This document shows, piece by piece, positions 39,863 through 52,013 of a stretch of DNA of 64,000 nt (its first letter is position 1; every line of letters begins with the position of its first letter). The position numbers and the translations under genes are program-made. The notes below the pieces were generated by a model. It did not search any database and was not told the DNA's origin. It worked only from the letters and a program-made list of their open reading frames with translations. Location: the NCBI RefSeq assembly GCF_052857255.1, contig NC_135506.1, forward strand, positions 74,661,056-74,725,055. Direction: 5' to 3'. This DNA comes from Amblyomma americanum (taxonomy: Eukaryota; Arthropoda; Arachnida; Ixodida; Ixodidae).

Positions 39863-42154
39863 CGAGAGATACACTGGTAAAGTCGGTTGAGCTTGATTGT
39901 ACAGCAAGGCGGACATTATGTGCCTCATATGTATCAATTATAAAAGGAACAATTAACTAATGCACATTCTTTTTTTGATCTTAGGGGACAAAGATATAAA
40001 GAAATTGATGGCCGTCGACACCAAAGCTGAGCCTTGTTTTTAAATTTTCTTAATCGGTAACGGAGTTCTAATTATAGAACGCTAAAAATATGTTTTTGAA
40101 AGCTCGTTGAGCTGAATTTTTGTATTAAAAAGTTTATGAAAAGGCGTCTCTCGCACCTATGCATCAGATACAGGCGCAATTGGTGCTCTTGATTATGTAG
40201 GAGAAATTGGACTCATTTTGGCGGCGATAAGAAGCGTATAGACGGCATTTTATATTTAGGTAATGCTGGGAAGTCCACAAAACCAGCTTTAAAATGCGCA
40301 AATTTGAGGGTTGAAGTTGCCAACAACATTGCCAAATATTTTAAAACAGGGCTCACCTTCGATGTTGATGGCCATGAAATTCTCAATATAAATTTGCGGC
40401 CTAGAATAAAAATAGAAATGCTTCTTAGCTGATTTAAATTAAAAAATCGTGTAATCATTGCTTCATTTTTGGTACGTATTGGCAGCTAATAGCTTATTTA
40501 AATTAAAAAATCGTGTAATCATTGCTTCATTTTCGGTACGTATTGGCAGCCTTGTAAAATCCAGCCCAAACGACGGCACCTTATGTATCTCTCGCAGTTT
40601 AAAATAAAAATTTGTAAAGATTGAAGAAAATCACCCTGTATGAAGCTTGGAAGCACAGTATTTTTTATTATTATTTCTGTGTGTCTCATATTGCCCTCTA
40701 AAGGAATGTCGAGTTGACGAGTACTTGAAGGCTCTAAAGGCGTAGGATGGAGACGAAGATGAAGCCATAAATGATTTTCGAGGCAGAAAAGTAGATTTGA
40801 TATGTTTTCTTTCACACTATTCGCATTATTTTAGTGTAATGGAGTGCGGATACTCCAGTGGTGATTAAATTTCGTCGTTTATTTTTGCAGATATTAAAGT
40901 TGACTTTCATTCTCTTGGCTAAATTTACATTTTCGATGGCTGCGACACTCTGAAGTGAAGTTTGCGTAAGTAAAAACATTAATTTATGATTGACCGCGGG
41001 GGGTATATTATCCGATCTCCATTTACGTATGATTTTTTAACCGATTAAGAATTCGACAACCACAGGTTCCTGAGCATTTGATGTGCTTTTTAATTCTGCT
41101 GCGTTGCACTGAAGTTGAATGTTTTTTGTTTATCCCTCAACATTGTTATCAGCACCGTGTTACGAAAAGCCGCTTGGTATAGTTCAATGCAGTTTTCGAA
41201 CTCTTTTTCGACAGCTTGTGAAAAGCAAAAACCAATGTTGTGTGCAAACTCGCGTGCCTGATCAATCAATCAATTCTCTAATCAGTGAACTGACGCCTAG
41301 CTCCGGTACACTTTTTCAGTGGTAGCAACGGTCGTCCGCTTGGTGCGTGCACTTTGTGTGTGAGGCCTGGCTGCAGAGGTAACGGGCGCAGCCAAGCCTA
41401 ATAGAGATGGACGAAAACGAAGCAAACATCTCCCTTCTCGAAACAGCCCGTTTCAGTGCGAGGAAAATCAGGACGTTGGCAGACTGTACTTTCTGGATTT
41501 TCGTTTTTGGTCCACAGTATAGCATAGCATCTGAGCCCTCTCTGTCAGAGTGCTGTGGACTTAATTGCGGATTCTTCTTTTATATGTTCCCCCTCTTTCA
41601 GTGCTTGCGCTGCTTTGACTGCAATGCTTGCGGCGGACGCACAGTGCCTAAACTCCCGGAGTTTTCTTTCATGCTTGGCTTGCGCACGGTAATCACAGGA
41701 GATTTGATGAACATGGTGGAATAGTGAAGCTTGATATTTTTATTTTTGAGCAATGTGGTGAGTGGTGTAAAAGGTCCCTCTGGCACGCACCAAAACGTAG
41801 TGTAACAAACTACATCGCAAATAAAATTCACGGAGATTTTATCAATACTATCCGTTGCTTGCCTCTGTGAGAAATTTTACAATGTTATGGGCTGAATGTG
41901 CACACACTACTGGAAGGATAGAACGGAACAACCTGACGACAACTCGAAAATGCATAAAACAGCAATATGTTTTTAAATGGTTTTAAACGAAGCTCAAGAA
42001 TGATTTGCACTACACCAGCGCGCAGTAAAGTGCACAGAGGTATGGCTTATTGTCTAGACAGTTTCCAGCGAGCGCGAATGGAAGTAAGGCTGCTAAAAAC
42101 AACAGAGATAACAAGAAAAGAAAAGGAAAAAAATCACAGGACGGTAACGACTGT
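39863..42154. other. No gene seen; contains a 64-bp tandem duplication
   Basis: Mostly AT-rich. Frames at 40213-40458 and 40519-40815 on the minus strand overlap the tandem duplication and are unrecognised. Confidence 0.5.
40432..40549 (+). repeat. Tandem duplication, period 64 bp
   Basis: ATTTAAATTAAAAAATCGTG at 40432 recurs at 40496, and 54 bases agree except one T/C change. The separating bases (TAATAGCTT against TTAGCTG) are also similar, so the unit is about 64 bp. Confidence 0.9.
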
Positions 42155-42440
42155 GTAACGCGAGATTCAGCGATAGCTGTTTAGGCGTTTAGTTTTTGGC
42201 GCACAGTCCTGGCGCACTGGTGTAGTGGTCAGGTGATGCATCCCTGCACTGGCAGGTGGCTGTTCCAAACAGGACTTCAAGTATAGTTTATACGACCCAG
42301 GTTGAGCGGCGCCACTGGCGGGTGCCCCCCCCCCCCCCATCCCCCAACCCCCCAAGTTACGCTCCATCGGTTACGCCCGCTTCGACGATGACGAGAAAGT
42401 TTGGGACGGGCGTCTTACAGCTATCGCTGTAAAGAAACTT
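42155..42440 (+). repeat. Family D-like element bounded by 13-bp inverted repeats
   Basis: CAGCGATAGCTGT (42168-42180) and its exact complement ACAGCTATCGCTG (42417-42429) enclose CCTGGCGCACTGGTGTAGTGG with TCAGGTGATGCATCC, which matches the tRNA-like block of family D, and a C-run (42327-42340). The GCGATAGC ends again match the family D end motif. Confidence 0.65.
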
Positions 42441-44789
42441 CTTCGGAAGACGAGCCCTCTTCATCGGCTTTGTTTTGTTGATGTTTTTTGTTCCTTCCGG
42501 TGCTGGAGTGTCGTGTTTAATGTGCTTAACTTTCCCGGCGATCTGGTGCAGCCTTGCTCTGTAGCCAGCCCCAGCGTTCTGAGAAACGCAACAAAAAAAA
42601 AGAGTAAAGAGCGCCGTGCCTGCTTTCAGTATTTTTCCTTTTCGCCGCCTTTGGTGTTGTGCTTGGGGTTGCACGGCCGTTTCGGATACAGGCTCGTTAA
42701 AGGGGGCTGGTTCTTTCTCGCGTTCTTGTTCGTGGCGCAGCAAAGGCGGGTGCAATTAGTTCTGCTGAGCTTCCCGGCATGTTTGTTGTGCCGAGGCCGC
42801 GCAAAGGAAAACTTCTTTTTCCTGACATGAAAAAAAAATATCAAGGAAATGCATCATGGTGGCGCCAGCTGCAAGCAATGCTTGGAACGGAATAAGATTG
42901 TGCTTACAGTTGATTTACTAACCTTTTTCACCAAATCCGTGCAGGAGGATGAGAAGAAGGAGGGCGTTCTTTGTGAAAGGAAATACGGTGTAACTGTCTT
43001 GCTGTAGGTTATCAAATTCATCTCACCAGTGGTGCCACTGCGTAAAATTTCTTTTCCAATACATATTTTTGTTTCCACATGCAGTACCCAGGTGGTACTG
43101 CAATTGTTGCACTGTGCTCCGAAAAACTATTACTGTCAGCCGTTTGGTTCGCAACGAATGCGAGACATTGTTCTGAAAGATTATAGGTGCCAGTTTTGCA
43201 GAAAACATTGCTTTCCTGTAGGCTCTCAACATAGCTCAGATGGCTGGCGCATACCGCGACTGGCTTCGACAGAGCCTCTAAGTACGGGAATGTGGCGTTA
43301 AAAAGCGCAACCGCGGCTAGAGCTCCTCGATGGCTACGCCTCCGCACTTGCCCATCCTCTAGGTAGGCTGTGTACTACGGCTATGCGATAAACGGGTCAA
43401 ACTTAATCGTAGGTTCTCTATTGATCAGCCACGCATCACATACCAGAGCAAGTGACGGACATTCCTGGTGTTACTGGCGGAAATTAGCTATTGTTCAGCG
43501 GCGCATGAGTAAATCGGGTGAAGAATATATTTTAAAAATGTCGCCCTAAGGATCATGATTCTTCGATCTATTACCAAGCGTGAGCGATCAAACTCACTAT
43601 AACCAAGCAAGCTTTGGCCAGACGCTTTAAGCAATACTAGTATGATAGCCGCAAGGCCGCGCCAATTCCAAATGCATCTTAGTTTGGGGAGCAACGACTT
43701 CGACAATCTGTGACCCCTAGCTGAATTTTGCACTTTTTTCTTGATTTATTCTGTTGGTTCTTTACTTCACAAGCTTTCAGGCCTGTCAGCCGGTAAACGA
43801 TTTAAGCCTTGATGATGGCATTCAAGAAGGGGTGTGAACTGCAGTGAAACGAAAAAAATTGATAAATATTATGGCTCCTGGTTTGCCTCCGTGAGCTCTA
43901 GGGTCGAATCCGGCTGCGTAGTTTTCACTCATTCTGCGAGTTTCAGTGTTCGAGGGCATTAGAGCAGCGCTACTGAAATTCACCTTATCACTGGTTGGCA
44001 TGAATTTATTCGTATATAGAGTCAACGTAATATGAAAAATATATAAAAATTAATAGGATTTTTTATGTTTTTTTATATGACTTCCACATTTCCGTATTGA
44101 CCAAACATCAGTGAACAAGGTGTGGTTGCGCGGATGTCGACAACTGGTTGTAACATCTGGGTGCAGAGCCCGTAGCAATGCATCTGAACAAAATTTTTTG
44201 ATGCATATTTTTATTTCACAGTTCCGTTTTGAGGTGATTTCTTGTTAAAATATGCCTTCTACATCTCAGAAGAGTGTGTTAACGTATAGAATGTAATTTT
44301 TAAGCAGATGTATTTTTAAAACATCGCAATTACCTGGCGTGGGGGTGAAGGTGGCTTATAGCAACAGATGAAATCAAAACATCCCATAATATTTTCAAAA
44401 TTCACACTGCGCCCATGGAAGTGGTCGCTCGTTAATCGTTGCTCACAAAATTAAAAAAGAGCACATTTAATTTAGGAACTGATATCTTTTTAAACAACAG
44501 AGTAAAGGTGCCTGGTGATGTCAGATATACCTCCCGCAACGTCTAGTGTTTCCCTCCGAATTGCGCATTCTTCACGTGGAGTCCTACATGCATCTGCGTA
44601 CGTTAAGCATGCTGTCAAATACAGTCGTTCAACGTAGCTCTAAATGGAAGGTAGTTCTCGAACGGCGGATTAAGCGAACCCACACAAACTATGAGATGAA
44701 AGCGCAGACAATACTGGTAGCCACCTCCTTGAACGTTCCCTGGTTTTGGAAGCGATAGCTTCACTACGCCATGTAAAGCCAAGGTAACC
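42441..44789. other. No gene seen
   Basis: Short overlapping frames on both strands without recognised domains. A tRNA-like GGGTCGAATCC at 43902 is isolated and not credited. Confidence 0.5.
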
Positions 44790-44960
44790 GGGCTGAGCTG
44801 GAGCCGTCAATGCGCATGCGACAAGCAACAGATGCGCCGCACTTGAGGTCAGAGTTGCGCCGCTGCCACTGCCGCCGCCGACTCTGGAACCTCACTGGAG
44901 CCGTCGCGCATGCGCCGTAGCGTGCTCCGCATGCGTAATGGGGCAACAGATGCGCGTCTG
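44790..44960. repeat. CpG-rich segment with duplicated GCGCATGCG units
   Basis: CTGGAGCCGTC occurs at 44798 and 44895 and GCAACAGATGCGC at 44825 and 44943, so two related units of about 97-118 bp are in tandem. Each carries GCATGCG palindromes (four in all). The core CGCGCATGCGCC near 44904 is close to the NRF-1 binding consensus. It could be a promoter-like patch or an undescribed repeat. Confidence 0.5.
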
Positions 44961-46779
44961 CATGCGCGTCTTCCGCAATGTCTTCATAGCTATAACCAAG
45001 AAAACACCTTCTGTGGAATAAAGAGTTTTACTACGTGTAACCATGTATATAAAGCTATCCCGTACACACTAGGTTTAACCGGAGCTAAACCATCAGCACT
45101 TTTTTAACACACTGTGGTCGTCGATAGTTTTCATATGATTCCCATATTATGTGCATGACATTATACAGAATGCGCAAGAACTCAAGTTTTTTTGAGCTCG
45201 TCGTCGCATTATCCCAGTGGACTCCTTATGTTCAGTACGGTTATATGCGCCATGCGAAAGACCTAAAGAATTATTTTAATCGTCATATAAAAAAGTTTCA
45301 TTGGGGAGGCCGGTCACAGTATAACGGTTCCATTCCAGTCACATTAACTTACCGCCCTTCTTTATTTGCTGAGGTGCTCCATCGCCCTCGCGATGGCGGG
45401 GATCAAAAAGTCAGCGAAACGCATATTAGTGGAATTGGAAGTGAATTGGGTGTGGAGGGTTCTTCTGTTCTATCGAGCACCAGCCGGCGAAAATGTTTCT
45501 AAACTAAAAACAAAAAACAAACAAGGTAGCTTATTTTCAGAGCATTATTGCTTCTTTCGCGGCGACACACGGAGAAGAAGGGCGGCCGGGGAACATCGTT
45601 AATTTAGTAATTATTTATTGTAGTTGTGTTTTTACTAAATTACGAGCGCTAAATCTTCAGCTGATGGCATAGGGCGCCCGTTTAACCTCGCTAGCGCAGT
45701 ACGGTCTATTTATGTCATGCCGCAGCTGCGCAGCCCTGCCGGAATTGGTGAGTAGTCAACTTAATTCGGGGAGTATGCTAAAGATAGAGCCTACTTCCTC
45801 TTGCAAAAAGAAAAAAAGAGGCAATGCTGAGCCCTTAGTTCCGACAAAGTTGTGAGGAAAGAAGGTCGAGCCGTAGTGAGTCGTTAATGGAGGCTGTTTT
45901 TTTGAGCTTGTCTCAATGTTTCCCCACGCCAGCCTCGCACTCACACTTTGCGACATGAAGGAAAGTTTGTTCCGGTTGTTTTTAGCCCCTGTGTTTTTTG
46001 TTGTTCTCGTTTCTGCGTTTATCAGGTTCTCTTTTGATGTCGGAAACTAATTACACGTTATCTGAGCGCGGCCGGATCGCTCGTCCGAAGGAGCGCGCGT
46101 GACTCAACGAAGGCAAAATTGAAAGAGTGAAAGACAACGGAAGGACAGCATTTAATGACTGTCATTGTGTTAACCTATTGGAGTGGCACAGAGTCAAAGA
46201 ATGGGCTCCCTGACGGACAAAGTTGAGATAAGAATATTTAAAGCATAAGGTAAGCACGGGTTTGAGGCTCGCAATGCTCGATGTAGCGCTTTTATAATTG
46301 ATTTAAAAGGGGTAAGCATTCAAGAAGTCGCATAGTACCGAGAGATGCAGGAAATAAGGACGGAACAGGAAAAAAACAGCATGGGTTGGGGAGCAACCAG
46401 TTTAATATAATGCAGTCAATGACTGCGATTGCAAGCCGTGTTTATGTGTCTGTCTTCTTAGTAGCTTCTACTCTAGATGCATGAAGCCTTCTAGGACTTC
46501 TTGAGTTCGGATGCAGAAGCAAAAATTAGTGCTTTAGCGCGCACCAAGTCTTGATTTATTATACATGGCACCTGTATTTCAAGCTCGTAACCACGTGTTG
46601 TGACAACGAGGAAACGAAGATGACTGCGACGGACGGTAGCAATTTGTAGCCGTCCATTGTGTTAGCGTTGGAAAGAGTGCCGGAAGTTGTACCCCGGCCC
46701 TTTGCTCGCATCTGCTGCTGTCTCCTAGATTTGCGCCCAGTTTACACCAGAAGATTTAAGCCGTTTCTGATTTTGCTGG
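44961..46779. other. No gene seen
   Basis: A 117-codon frame at 45149-45502 has no recognised domain. Otherwise AT-rich. Confidence 0.5.
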
Positions 46780-46920
46780 TACAGTGTTTCCTTTCTGGAA
46801 GAGAAAAGACTACCGTCCTATGTCTCCGCAGAATTGCCACCGGGCGCTGATAGACCTCACTCGTTTTTGGGTACCTGTGGGTAACGAGAAAGCGGACATC
46901 TGGGGTAGGGCACAAGTCAG
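46780..46920 (+). pseudogene. Possible LINE RNase H scrap
   Basis: The translation around 46860-46915 gives FWVPVGNEKADIWGRAQ, which resembles the H-x-G-I-x-GN-x-x-AD-x-x-A motif at the end of LINE RNase H domains with the His-Gly part deleted. Nothing else in the vicinity supports a LINE. Could be chance. Confidence 0.3.
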
Positions 46921-47069
46921 GTTTGGCGTTGCTCTTTCTTTTCCTGTCGCACCAAACACCTTGGCTTTCTCTACCTGCACATGTGGATGGAAGCGGGGGA
47001 GGGGGGGTTCAATTTGCCCTCAATCAAGCCGTCCCATCTCCTGGACCAATCGTCGTGGTCTTAAGGCTA

Positions 47070-47285
47070 TCAACAGGAAATGAAGCACGAAAGAAAGAAA
47101 AGAAGAAAAAAGTGAGGAAGTAAGCAAGAACGGAAAGAAGGTAAGAAAAGGAACAAAGAGACGTGACTTAGTAAATAAATAAAAAAAAGTAGAAGACAGC
47201 AATGCTGAAACAAAGACAGAACCTAAATAGATAATGATATAAATAAAAGTAATTGAACGGAGGAAAGAAAGAAACAAGAAGTGAA
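47070..47285 (+). repeat. Polypurine tract
   Basis: A GAAAG/AAGAAA-rich stretch on the plus strand; the minus-strand open frames over it are low-complexity. Confidence 0.85.
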
Positions 47286-47599
47286 GCTAGAGAAGAACGC
47301 CAAAAAGTTAAAGGCTCCTGCTGTGACCACCGAATGTTTCCCCCGACAGAAGTGGACTGCTTCCACGGCCGAGTGCGCAAGTGAGATTGGCTGGGCTGCT
47401 TTCCGCTAGTGCAATTTGTGCCACCTGAGAACTTAGAAAATTTCTCGCACATCGCATGAAATTAACAGTTAGAAGCCAGCGCTTGTGCTTATGTGCGCCT
47501 CTTTTTTGAGCCGTCCTGGTTCCAGCTGGTTATTTGGCGTGAACAACCAACTCGCTGAACATGCTCTTCAATCATAGAAATGACGGTAAACACATTATG

Positions 47600-48340
47600 T
47601 CGAAAGAGGTTGGTGGGAAGAAATGGGAAAAGGAAAAGAGAAATGAGGCTGACGCGATACTAATAGGCGACACTCCAGTGTTATTACCGCCAAGGATGAA
47701 TGAGACTTTAATAAATGTAAGGTGAAGTAAAAGGACAAAGACTGCCACTTGGAGTTATTGTACTGCTGTACGATCGCTCCTACGGCCCCGCTGCAGGCAT
47801 CCACCATCACCCTAGCCGAGGCGATGGTTCTAGGATGTATCAACACTCTGGCTCCCCTAACAGCCTGCTCGGTAGCGACGAAGGCTGCTTGGGCTTCTGT
47901 TGACGACGATGCGGTAGTAGATGGACTGCCAGTAGTGCGAAGCAATTCGACAATAGCAGTGGTGGCCTAGGGGTTGAGCATCCGCCTGGCATGCGGGAGG
48001 TGTGGAGTTCGATCGCCATTGCCGCCGGGTACGGTACCCACCGGTCATACAATGGGTACAAGGCTCCCCTGGCCTGGTGCTCGGCTTAATCAGGGTGAAA
48101 TGCTTGGAGAGTGGTTCTGTGACCCCACCTCGAGCATGCGAAAAATACCCTGTGCCATGGCGCTTTTTGGCCGCAGATGCCCTAGAGCCATAAAAATTCA
48201 TTAACATCATCAAGCAGTCGCTGAGGGGCCGGAGCAGCTGTGCGCAGTGCGACACAAAACTCTTAGAAATGTTCACCAGCCCCAGGAATTCGCGTCACTA
48301 GCGCAGCGTATTAGGCTGGAGAAATTACTGGATGGTCTTG
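47600..48340 (-). pseudogene. Ty3/Gypsy RT-RNase H relic, interrupted by SINE-C
   Basis: On the minus strand, upstream of the SINE (48340-48212) the sequence gives REFLGLVN then ISKSFVSHCAQLLRPLSD, the RT connection region. Downstream of it (47956-47640) are AAFVATEQAVRGARVLIHPR and RVMVDACSGAVGAIVQQYNN then WQSLSFY, the start of the RNase H domain. Frameshifts are present on both sides. The sequence is clearly different from the 30-33 kb element, so a second Gypsy lineage is represented. No LTR recognised. Confidence 0.8.
47957..48211 (+). mobile_element. SINE-C inserted in the Gypsy relic
   Basis: The tRNA-like head reads GGTGGCCTAGGGGTTGAGC and GGAGTTCGATCGCC; the body GAAAAATACCCTGTGCCATGG and CTTTTTGGCCGCAGATGCC; the 3' end CATAAAAATTCATTAACATC. 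It splits Gypsy coding sequence and lies in the opposite orientation. A clear target-site duplication was not found. Confidence 0.88.
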
Positions 48341-48530
48341 GCGTGACACTTGAGAAGGATACGTGATGGAACAAAAAAATTGCGGACGATTTAGCGTGGT
48401 TAGGGCAAATGCGATTTAAGTGCGCTAGAACTTCAGTTTTCACTCCGATTGCGGTGCAAAGCTTCGATTTTTAACGTAGAGCAGCCTCCACACAAAGATC
48501 GGCGAAATCGGAATTAAGCTGCATCGTAGG

Positions 48531-48712
48531 GATACGACGCGATAGCGTCAGTGGGTTAATGCCTGTATGTACGGATTGGGGCAGTCACTACTTTACATTC
48601 ACACGGCCCTGGGAGACCTCATATCACTGCTGGCCCAGTGATGCAACGGTTAAGCGATGCGCCACTGGCCTGGCAGGGCCCATTCGCTGCGGGCTTTCGG
48701 CGCATTTCACTC
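48531..48712 (+). repeat. Family D fragment (5' half)
   Basis: GATACGACGCGATAGCGTCAG and GGCCCAGTGATGCAACGG then GTTAAGCGATGCGCCACTGG match the left half of the 39438-39862 copy. The 3' half is absent. Confidence 0.75.
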
Positions 48713-49754
48713 ACCAACGGGTTGTAAATTCCAATACTTGATTAACAATATCTGCGAATATTATTTCTTTCGGGCGTAAACACGCACTTGTCGCAGCCTT
48801 TTCCTCTGCGCGGGACCTGCGCTTATCAGTGATAAGCGTCACATATCTCTGATCGAGTACAAAAGGTCGCAAACGGGAGGAGGAAAGTTCCGCCAATGCT
48901 AAATAAAACGGTGCGGCAAAATGCCACGGGCAACGGCCGGCACAGATATCTCTTGATGACCCTCCTGCTGGGAATGCTCCTAATTACTTGAAAAGCCTTT
49001 AAAATAAGAGTCTGAACTAAGCGGTGCTTTATTTTATGAATCAAAAAATACTATAGGGCGTTGTTGCCTCTTGTGCGCCTTGTGGCAGTGTTTTTTTTTT
49101 TTTAAAGAATGGACACGCATGAACAAATTCTATAAACTCAGATTGTGCAGTAAAGTGCTCGGGTATAGGGAATTTTTTTAGTGCAGATGACTGGACGGGT
49201 TAATACGACCCCGCTTTTAAACAGCACGGAAGAAGACGTCGAGAATGATGTGTATGAATGCATGCCCAAAGAGGAAAAATATTATTGTGTCTTTTTATTC
49301 GGGACAATGGCTTCGGATAACTGGAAGTAAGCACAGTAAATGCTACTTAGTTTCCTTATTCAAATCTATTGTTTTTTGTTCTGTGAGAAAAAGCAACATA
49401 ATTGTATTATCAGAAGACAGACGCAGTGCTAATATACTTTTTCTCAACGCAACAGGTGTGCATTTTGGAACTTCCGAAGCGTGGGCGTATGAAGACAAGC
49501 CCCACAAGGAAAATTATCGAAAGAACTACAATCAAAATTCTTGACACAATTTTTTTAGGCAGCCATATAACTCTATGCCGGGCCAAGAATATTTGTTTTT
49601 GACTTCTGTTTTTTGTCTTCTCGCTGATGTTAATTGTCAGCGCGTTTATGTCCCTCGTGGCAAGTGTTTCGTCCTTTGTGATTCTTTTTTTTTCTGTTTA
49701 GCTAGGAAGATCCTGGCTTTTGGCCATACGAATAAACAAGTATTAAGGGGTTTT
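48713..49754. other. No gene seen
   Basis: Short frames and poly-T runs only. Confidence 0.5.
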
Positions 49755-49900
49755 ATTAAAATAATAAAAAATAAGGAAAAGATGTTTGCTAGCCCAGGCA
49801 TCTGCCATTGACACTGAAGCACCTGAGCTGGGGCAGCGGAAATAAAGGATAGAAGGCAGAATGGTGAAAAGAAATGAAAGAAGTGAGAGGCAAGAAGAGA
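49755..49900 (+). repeat. Repeat X, uninterrupted copy
   Basis: AATAAAAAATAAGGAAAAG, TTGCTAGCCC, GGCATCTGCCATTGA, ACCTGAGCTG and GGAAATAAAGG, followed by purine-rich sequence, match the two halves around the SINE-C at 26971-27222. It shows the pre-insertion state of that site. Confidence 0.5.
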
Positions 49901-50544
49901 TGATAGGGGGAAAGGTAATATAAACAAAAACTGTTTACACAATAAGAAATGTAACCGAATAAAAAATTACGTTTAACTCAGAGATGTTGCGTTTTTTGCT
50001 GTTGCCCTAGCGCCATTTCACCCTCCAGAAAGCTTCCACTTTGGGGCCGCCATGCTAGCTTGCCTTATAGAAAGCAACACAGCACTAGTTTGACATTCTC
50101 GGCAGTCGCTCAGCCACTCCGTCTTGTTCAGCGCGCCGAGGAAACGTATGCCACAGAGGACAGCTTTTATAATTTTTGAGACTCCCGGATGTCTGGCACA
50201 ATCAGAGCTTTCATTGTTCCTGCACACACTTGGGAAAACGAGCCTGCGTGCATTCTTTTCTTTTTTTATTGTGAGCTGCAAAAAGTACACGTGACAGCAA
50301 AGACCGACTTTATTTCGCATGTCAAGATGAAAGAGACAGCGGATAGCGATATTACCTTCCGCGTGACGTTAACCATCTATGAAGTAGTCGTTTTTACTTA
50401 TTTATCTATTTACCCACAGCACCATTTCTGGCATTACAAAAAGGGAGAGAGGGCGGGAGGATGAAAAATACTAGAAAATACGACACAACTCTGTGGCCAA
50501 TATACAAACAAATATTCAGTTAGAAGCACAACTAAAAGTTGAAG
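49901..50544. other. No gene seen
   Basis: Short frames only, none recognised. Confidence 0.5.
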
Positions 50545-50745
50545 ATCGCCAGGTGGTTGAAATTTTTAAAGACCTCCACGTGTTAGAGACCCCTGGTGGT
50601 CGAAATTCCGGAGACCTCTTTACTTCCTCTCTTCTTTCACTTGCACCTTCTTCATTTCTCTTACGGCGCGATTCGGGTGTCCACCGATATATGTGAGACA
50701 GTTACTACGCGATTTCGTTTTCTCAAAACCAATTTAATTTTTTTT
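50545..50745 (+). mobile_element. SINE-A body and tail, with an internal duplication
   Basis: GGTGGTCGAAATTCCGGAGACC, CTTCTTTCACTTGC, TTACGGCGCGATTCGGGTG, ACCGATATATGTGAGACAG and CTCAAAACCAATTTAATTTTT match the SINE-A body and tail. The block CAGGTGGTTGAAATTTTTAAAGACC just before is a second, diverged copy of the same segment. The head is missing. Confidence 0.8.
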
Positions 50746-51772
50746 TTCAACTACAACACAGCCAGTCCTGACCTGCGAGAATAGTGAAAAAAGCGCAAAA
50801 TTTAAAGTCGCGCTTGTGCCTAGTCAACGTCGTTTGCAAGTTGGGCTCACGCTCGAGCGGCAGTAGAGACGCCTACCACTGCTGTGAAAGCGATCTCGTG
50901 GAGAGAAAGAAACGACCAGGCCTTGTTTGTCTGAGTGGCACTATACTTTAGGGATAGGGGAGATCGCATTTCTAAAGCAAGGTTCGAATAAAGCCGAGAA
51001 CTTTAATTGTCACTTTTATTTAATTGTGTTGTCTGTTGTGTCGGGCGATATTTCTTCACTAAAGGTGATGAGATGGTGGATGAATCGTGGTTGCAACAAT
51101 CATCATCGTCCAACAAAAGACCCTCTAGTTTTCTGGGCAAAGAGCAAACGATAAAGCGGAATGTTTTTCGCGAGTAGTTCCGGTGCCATTGGGCTGCGTT
51201 GAGTGAATCCCTGTTACGTGATTTTGCTACTTGATTGCCAGTATTCGACAACGGCGGTTTTTGAATCATGAAACAGGCGTACTTTTGAAGTGGAGGACGC
51301 ACTGCTACAGTCGGGGAGCACGTTTTGATGCTGCAGCCATGCTCAAACGCATTAGACCTTTAAGACAGTGTCCGTTAAGAATCACTGCAAAGTAGTAGCG
51401 CATGTTCTTCGCGGCGTATGGCAATGTTTTCGTCGGTGGGTGCAAGGCGATGGCTTCGCCTTTTGCTTCAAGCAGCGCTGTTTGCCTGCATATTATGCGA
51501 CGTCGTGTCTATTCCCTGGTGCATTAACGCAAAGAGCTCATTTCAGTGAAGCGCATGCAGAATAAGGAATGAAAGTGATGTTTTGTATTTTCTCATGCAG
51601 AATAAGAAAAAGGCGTCATTTTGTGCGTGTGTGGCGTTCAAGGGACTGTTGGGACGTAAATCCTCCGAGCAAAAACACTTCGCCAAAGTGCCTGTTATGC
51701 AAAGTAAATAAAGAAAAGCAAATGCGAAGAAATTTCTTTTTTTAGGGCCTGTTTTTTTAACAGAATAAAAAG
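50746..51772. other. No gene seen
   Basis: Short frames only. Confidence 0.5.
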
Positions 51773-52013
51773 AGGCTGCAGCGATGCCGAGTGGTTATGG
51801 CGCTCGGCTGCTGGCCCGAAAGACGCCGGTTCGATACCAACCGCGGTGGTCGAATTCCGATGGAGGCGAAATTCTAGGGGCCCGTGTACTGTGCGATGTC
51901 GGTGCTCGTTAAAGAACCCCAGACGGTTGAAATTTCCGAAGCCCTTCACTACGGCGTCTCCCATAGCCTGAGTCGCTTTGGGGAATTAAACCCCCCCATA
52001 AACCAAACCAAAC
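51773..52013 (+). mobile_element. SINE-B, full-length
   Basis: The tRNA-like head has an A-box TGCCGAGTGG (51785-51794) and a B-box GGTTCGATACC (51828-51838). The body reads CGATGGAGGCGAAATTCTAG, GGGCCCGTGTACTGTGCGATG, GTTAAAGAACCCCAGACGG and CCCTTCACTACGGCG, and it ends GAGTCGCTTTGGGG, AATTAAACCCCCCC, ATAAACCAAACCAAAC. The body is homologous to SINE-A, with a different tail, so the two are related subfamilies. Confidence 0.9.

Noticed and set aside
42327..42357. Long C-run (also 34047-34060)
   Set aside because: Simple sequence within repeat elements; no further structure such as four spaced G-tracts was evident.
43860..43925. tRNA-like segment with a GGGTCGAATCC B-box-like motif
   Set aside because: No A-box at the right distance and no SINE body follows.
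46659..47123. Possible host gene from overlapping plus-strand frames
   Set aside because: Only GNEKAD-like residues are recognisable; the rest is low-complexity running into a polypurine tract.
51785..51838. Second apparent tRNA gene
   Set aside because: Head of SINE-B, followed by the SINE body and its CCATAAACCAAAC end.
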